A stretch of 9,145 bases of DNA from assembly GCA_002320815.1 (NCBI GenBank), contig DCLA01000038.1:1-9145 (forward strand), written 5' to 3'. The notes under the pieces were generated by a model. It searched no databases and was not told the origin of the DNA. It saw only the letters and a list, made by a program, of their open reading frames with translations. This DNA comes from Myxococcales bacterium UBA1660 (GTDB lineage Bacteria; Myxococcota_A; Polyangia; Polyangiales; Houyiibacteriaceae). Below are positions 6,493 through 9,145 of the stretch, piece after piece. The translations under genes and the position numbers were made by a program. Within the stretch, counting starts at the first letter, position 1; each line of letters begins with the position of its first letter.

Positions 6493-7248
6493 GTGCCGTC
6501 CGCCCGTGATGTCCTCGCCGCGTGCCTCGTCGTCGCGGCGTCGGTGGCCTCGGGATCCGCGTGCGCCCAAGAGGCCGCGGATCCCGCTACGCGCGCCGCC
6601 GAGCTCGCCCAGGAGGCCCTGGCGCACTACGAGGCCGGCGCCCCCGCCGAGGCCATTCCGCTCCTGATCGAGGCTCGCGAGCTCTATCCGGAGCCCCTCC
6701 TGACCTACAACCTCGCCCGGGCCTACGAAGCTCTCGGACGGCGCGAGGAGGCGCTCGCCGCATACCGACGCTATGTCGCCGAGCGCCCCGACGCGCCCGA
6801 TCGGGCGGCGATGGAGACCCACATCGCGTCCCTCGAGGCCCAGATCGAGGAGCGCGCGCGCCTGGCCCGGGAGCGCGAAGAGGAGCGCCGCCGGCGGGAG
6901 CTGGCGGAGGCCCGAGCCGCCGAAGCGAGCGGACCGAGCCCCTGGTCCATCCTCGTGCTGGCGGGCGGCGGCGGGCTCCTCGGGGCGGGCCTCGTGTTCG
7001 GCATCCTGGCGCGCTCCGAGCGCGACGAGGCCCAGGCCGAGGTGGTCCACGCCACCCGCGTGTCCCGCGGCGAGGACGCCGAGCGGCTCGCCACCGTCGC
7101 CAACGTCCTCTTCGGGGTCGGCGGCGCCCTGGCCGTCGCGGGCGCCACCTGGCTCACGGTCGAGCTCGTCTCGCGCCGTCGCGCCCGGGCGGCCACCCTC
7201 GCCCTCACGCCGTTCCCGGGCGGGCTCTCCCTGAGCGGGACGTTCTGA
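6493..7248 (+). CDS. TPR protein with signal peptide and two membrane segments
   Basis: A 251-residue protein from GTG at 6493. An ATG at 6457 is in frame but overlaps the start of the kinase gene, lies upstream of the TATA element and adds a polar stretch before the signal peptide, so GTG is preferred. Residues 7-24 are a hydrophobic signal sequence; cleavage after ACA (23-25) fits, and lipidation at Cys24 is a weaker option. Two 34-residue TPR units follow (35-68 and 69-102), the second with YNLARAYEALGRREEALAAY. Residues 107-146 form a highly charged helix, probably coiled coil. Hydrophobic helices at about 152-173 and 203-226 flank a short polar loop. The C-terminus is Arg-rich, then ends GGLSLSGTF. 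TPRs bind partner proteins; the likeliest partners are the divergent PEGA kinase and the ATPase encoded 3 bases downstream. The biochemical role is unknown. Confidence 0.87.
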   Translation: MPSARDVLAACLVVAASVASGSACAQEAADPATRAAELAQEALAHYEAGAPAEAIPLLIEARELYPEPLLTYNLARAYEALGRREEALAAYRRYVAERPDAPDRAAMETHIASLEAQIEERARLAREREEERRRRELAEARAAEASGPSPWSILVLAGGGGLLGAGLVFGILARSERDEAQAEVVHATRVSRGEDAERLATVANVLFGVGGALAVAGATWLTVELVSRRRARAATLALTPFPGGLSLSGTF

Positions 7249-7251
7249 GCG

Positions 7252-9145
7252 ATGGGCTCCCGTCACCCCTCGAAGGCACCGGGGCGGATCCCGCTGCGCC
7301 ACCGGCTGCCCAACCCCTCCGCCGTATTCGTCGGTCGGGAGGACGAGATCGCCTGGCTCGTGGGTCTGCTGGAGCGCTCGCCCGTCGCGCTGCTCAGCGG
7401 ACCCGGCGGCGTCGGGAAGACGACGCTCGTGCTACGCGCGCTGGAGACCGCGTTTCCCGAACAGCGGGAGCGGACCCTCTACCTGCCCATCCCGGCCGAC
7501 GAGCCGCCGGACCAGGTCCGGCTGGCCCTGACCCACCTCCTCGCGCGGGCCGCGGGCGTGGAGGACTCGGTCGACGTCGCCGGGCTGCGCGGCGATCCGG
7601 AAGAGCTCACCGCGCTCGCGCTGGATCTCGCCGAAGAAGGACCCTTCTGGGTGGTCCTCGACGACCTCCAACACACCGACCGCGAGGAGATGGGCGAGCT
7701 CCTCCGCCAGCTCGGGGCCTACGCGCGCCGAGCCCGCTTCATCGCCACCACCCGGGCTGCTCCCGCCGCGCTCGCCGGCGAGGGCCAGGTGCTCGAGTTG
7801 GAGCGCTTGGGCCATGGCGCCCTGGCGGAGATGGCGCGAGCGCTGCAGCCTCAGCGAAGCGCAGCGGACCTCCAGGCGGCGGTGAACGCGGCCGCGGGCT
7901 CGCCGTGGTTGCTCAAGCAGTTCCTCGCCGCGGGCGCCGAAGGGGTGGCGCTCTCGCGGGCAGGCATCTTGGAGACCCTCGGTCCGGCGGCCCAGGAGCT
8001 CCTCGCCGTGCTGGCGTGCCTCGACGTCCCCCTCGCGCCTGCGGTGGTCGAAGCGCTGACCCCGCTCCCGCCCCTCCCCGAGCTCGAGGCGATGGTCACC
8101 CGGGGGCTGCTCGTGACCGGCGACGATCTCCAGGTCCACGACCAGGTCGGCGACTTCCTCTTCCCCCGGGGGACCCCCGGTACCGCCGAGCGCCGCGAAG
8201 ACCTCGCGCAGCGTCTGGCGATGCGCGAAGAACCCGAGGCCGCCTTGGAGGCGCTTCGGCTCCATGGGGAGCTCGGGGCGGTCGAGCCGCTGATGGAACT
8301 CCTCGACCAGCGGGGACACGAGCTCATGGGTCTCGGCTACGCACCGCGCGTGTGGCAACTGGTGGAGCGCCTGAGCGACCCGCGGGTGGGTCTCTGGCAG
8401 CTCCGCTGCGCCGCGGAGCTGGGCAACGCCACCGTGCTGCAGGCGGTGCGGGAGCCCCGACTGGAGAAGGCGGAAGATCAGCTCGCCTGGGCCGCGACCC
8501 AGTACCTCCTGGGCGAGCGGGAGGAGGCGCGGCGCATCGCCCTCGACGTGGTCGCGGCCGGTGGACCGGCCGCCTCGCCGGCGCGAGCCTTGGCGGCCCG
8601 CTGCCTCATGCACCTCGGGCGAGCCGACGAGGCGCGGGGCGAGTTGACCGAGTCGGAGGCCCCGGCGCTGGCGGTGCTCCTCGATGCCTGCCTCGAGCGC
8701 GAGGGCGCCGCGGAGGCGGTCGCGTCGATCAGCGCGCGGCTGGCCGAGGCCGGCGACGCCGAGGCGCTCCTCGACGTGGCCATGGCCGCCTATCGACTCG
8801 GCGACCGGTCGCGCTCGGACCAGCTCGTGGAGCAGGTGCTGGCGACGCCCCGGGGCGGCCGGGCATCCCTGCTGCTCTCGCGCCGCGCGCTCTTGCTCCG
8901 GGCGCGCATCGAGGTGGACCGCGGCGCGCTCGCGGAAGCGCGCGACCTCCTGGAGCTGGTCCGCCCCTTCGCGCGAGGCGGCTCGAGCCTCCGGCCCGTG
9001 CTCATCGAGCTCGAGGCGCGACGTCGCCTCGCGGTGGGCGAGCTCGCCGGGCTCGAGGCGGTGCTGGAGCGCGGCATGGTCCTGTCGCGCCATGGCGACC
9101 ACGCGGTGCACCAACGGCTCGCGGCCCTCGCCGGCGAGCTCGCCG
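7252..9145 (+). CDS. STAND-type P-loop ATPase with helical repeats (3' end outside window)
   Basis: An open frame from ATG 7252 with no stop to the window edge, at least 631 residues. After a short leader, VFVGREDEI (25-33) is the usual entry to STAND/AAA ATPases. Walker A is GPGGVGKTT (50-58), Walker B is WVVLDD (133-138), and FIATTR (163-168) matches the sensor-1/RNBS-B region. The segment around AAQELLAVLACLD to VHDQVGDFLF (about 245-303) looks like the winged-helix module that follows the NTPase in NB-ARC and MalT-type proteins. From about 310 the protein is Ala/Leu/Glu/Arg-rich antiparallel helices resembling degenerate TPRs. Such proteins act as nucleotide-driven switches that assemble on a signal. 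No DNA-binding or effector domain is visible, but one may lie beyond the window. It follows the TPR gene by 3 bases, so the two are almost certainly cotranscribed and translationally coupled. It is probably cytoplasmic; its signal and output are unknown. Confidence 0.9.
   Translation, partial: MGSRHPSKAPGRIPLRHRLPNPSAVFVGREDEIAWLVGLLERSPVALLSGPGGVGKTTLVLRALETAFPEQRERTLYLPIPADEPPDQVRLALTHLLARAAGVEDSVDVAGLRGDPEELTALALDLAEEGPFWVVLDDLQHTDREEMGELLRQLGAYARRARFIATTRAAPAALAGEGQVLELERLGHGALAEMARALQPQRSAADLQAAVNAAAGSPWLLKQFLAAGAEGVALSRAGILETLGPAAQELLAVLACLDVPLAPAVVEALTPLPPLPELEAMVTRGLLVTGDDLQVHDQVGDFLFPRGTPGTAERREDLAQRLAMREEPEAALEALRLHGELGAVEPLMELLDQRGHELMGLGYAPRVWQLVERLSDPRVGLWQLRCAAELGNATVLQAVREPRLEKAEDQLAWAATQYLLGEREEARRIALDVVAAGGPAASPARALAARCLMHLGRADEARGELTESEAPALAVLLDACLEREGAAEAVASISARLAEAGDAEALLDVAMAAYRLGDRSRSDQLVEQVLATPRGGRASLLLSRRALLLRARIEVDRGALAEARDLLELVRPFARGGSSLRPVLIELEARRRLAVGELAGLEAVLERGMVLSRHGDHAVHQRLAALAGELA

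Noticed and set aside
4407..6509. A 700-codon plus-strand open frame opposite the kinase
   Set aside because: The kinase has full conserved motifs on the other strand. The plus-strand translation is Arg/Gly-rich without signal, motif or start context.
7231..7251. Direct repeat CTGAGCG (7231-7237 and 7245-7251) at the TPR/ATPase junction
   Set aside because: Short, and the second copy contains the stop codon; probably chance.
3802..7302. A 1166-codon minus-strand open frame spanning several genes
   Set aside because: It overlaps the FnIII, kinase, TPR and ATPase genes. Its translation is Arg/Gly/Pro/His-rich with no domain, the usual result of few stop codons in G/C-rich DNA.
7432..9114. A 560-codon minus-strand open frame opposite the STAND ATPase
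   Set aside because: It mirrors the ATPase codons (Leu to Gln, Glu to Leu, Asp to Val). The plus strand has P-loop motifs and an uninterrupted frame coupled to the upstream gene.
1..9145. CRISPR arrays, tRNA/rRNA genes, transposases, att sites
   Set aside because: Looked for and not seen; no evenly spaced repeats, no transposase motifs and no compositional break between genes.

Overview
The window looks like chromosomal DNA of a myxobacterium, probably of the Polyangiales/Sandaracinaceae type. This rests on very high G+C with G/C-ending codons, a MYXO-CTERM sorting tail on one secreted protein, lipoproteins with Asp/Ala/Gly/Pro-rich linkers, and an HRDISPQN-type Ser/Thr kinase with a PEGA domain. 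The species assignment is inference; no rRNA or tRNA gene is present. Coding density is very high, with six genes and no gene-free stretch over 130 bases.

Left part (1-4848), a cell-surface locus. Two minus-strand genes encode exported right-handed beta-helix proteins: a lipoprotein with an Ig-like module (1973-3652) and, 88 bases downstream, a protein with a signal peptide and a MYXO-CTERM tail (31-1884). Divergent from them, across a 125-base regulatory gap, lies a lipoprotein gene with a Cys-rich N-terminus, a fibronectin-III-like module and a C-terminal beta-sandwich (3778-4848). All three products should sit at or outside the cell envelope. A role in binding or processing a polysaccharide is plausible but unproven.

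Right part (4854-9145), a signalling locus. A membrane-anchored Ser/Thr protein kinase with a C-terminal PEGA domain (minus strand, 4854-6464) is divergent from a two-gene plus-strand unit: a TPR protein with two membrane segments (6493-7248), followed after 3 bases by a P-loop STAND-type ATPase that runs off the window (7252-9145). The kinase and the TPR gene start 28 bases apart and appear to share a symmetric TATA-containing promoter. The kinase and the FnIII lipoprotein gene converge with only 5 bases between their stop codons.

The regulatory signals are the most unusual part. None of the starts has a clear Shine-Dalgarno sequence, and the five genes with their own upstream region have a TANNNT-like -10 element 6-10 bases before the start codon (TANNNC in one case), suggesting leaderless or very short-leader mRNAs. 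The two beta-helix genes share an 18-base upstream motif (15 of 18 identical) whose distance to the -10 differs by exactly 10 bases. The gap between them also holds a large nested inverted repeat.
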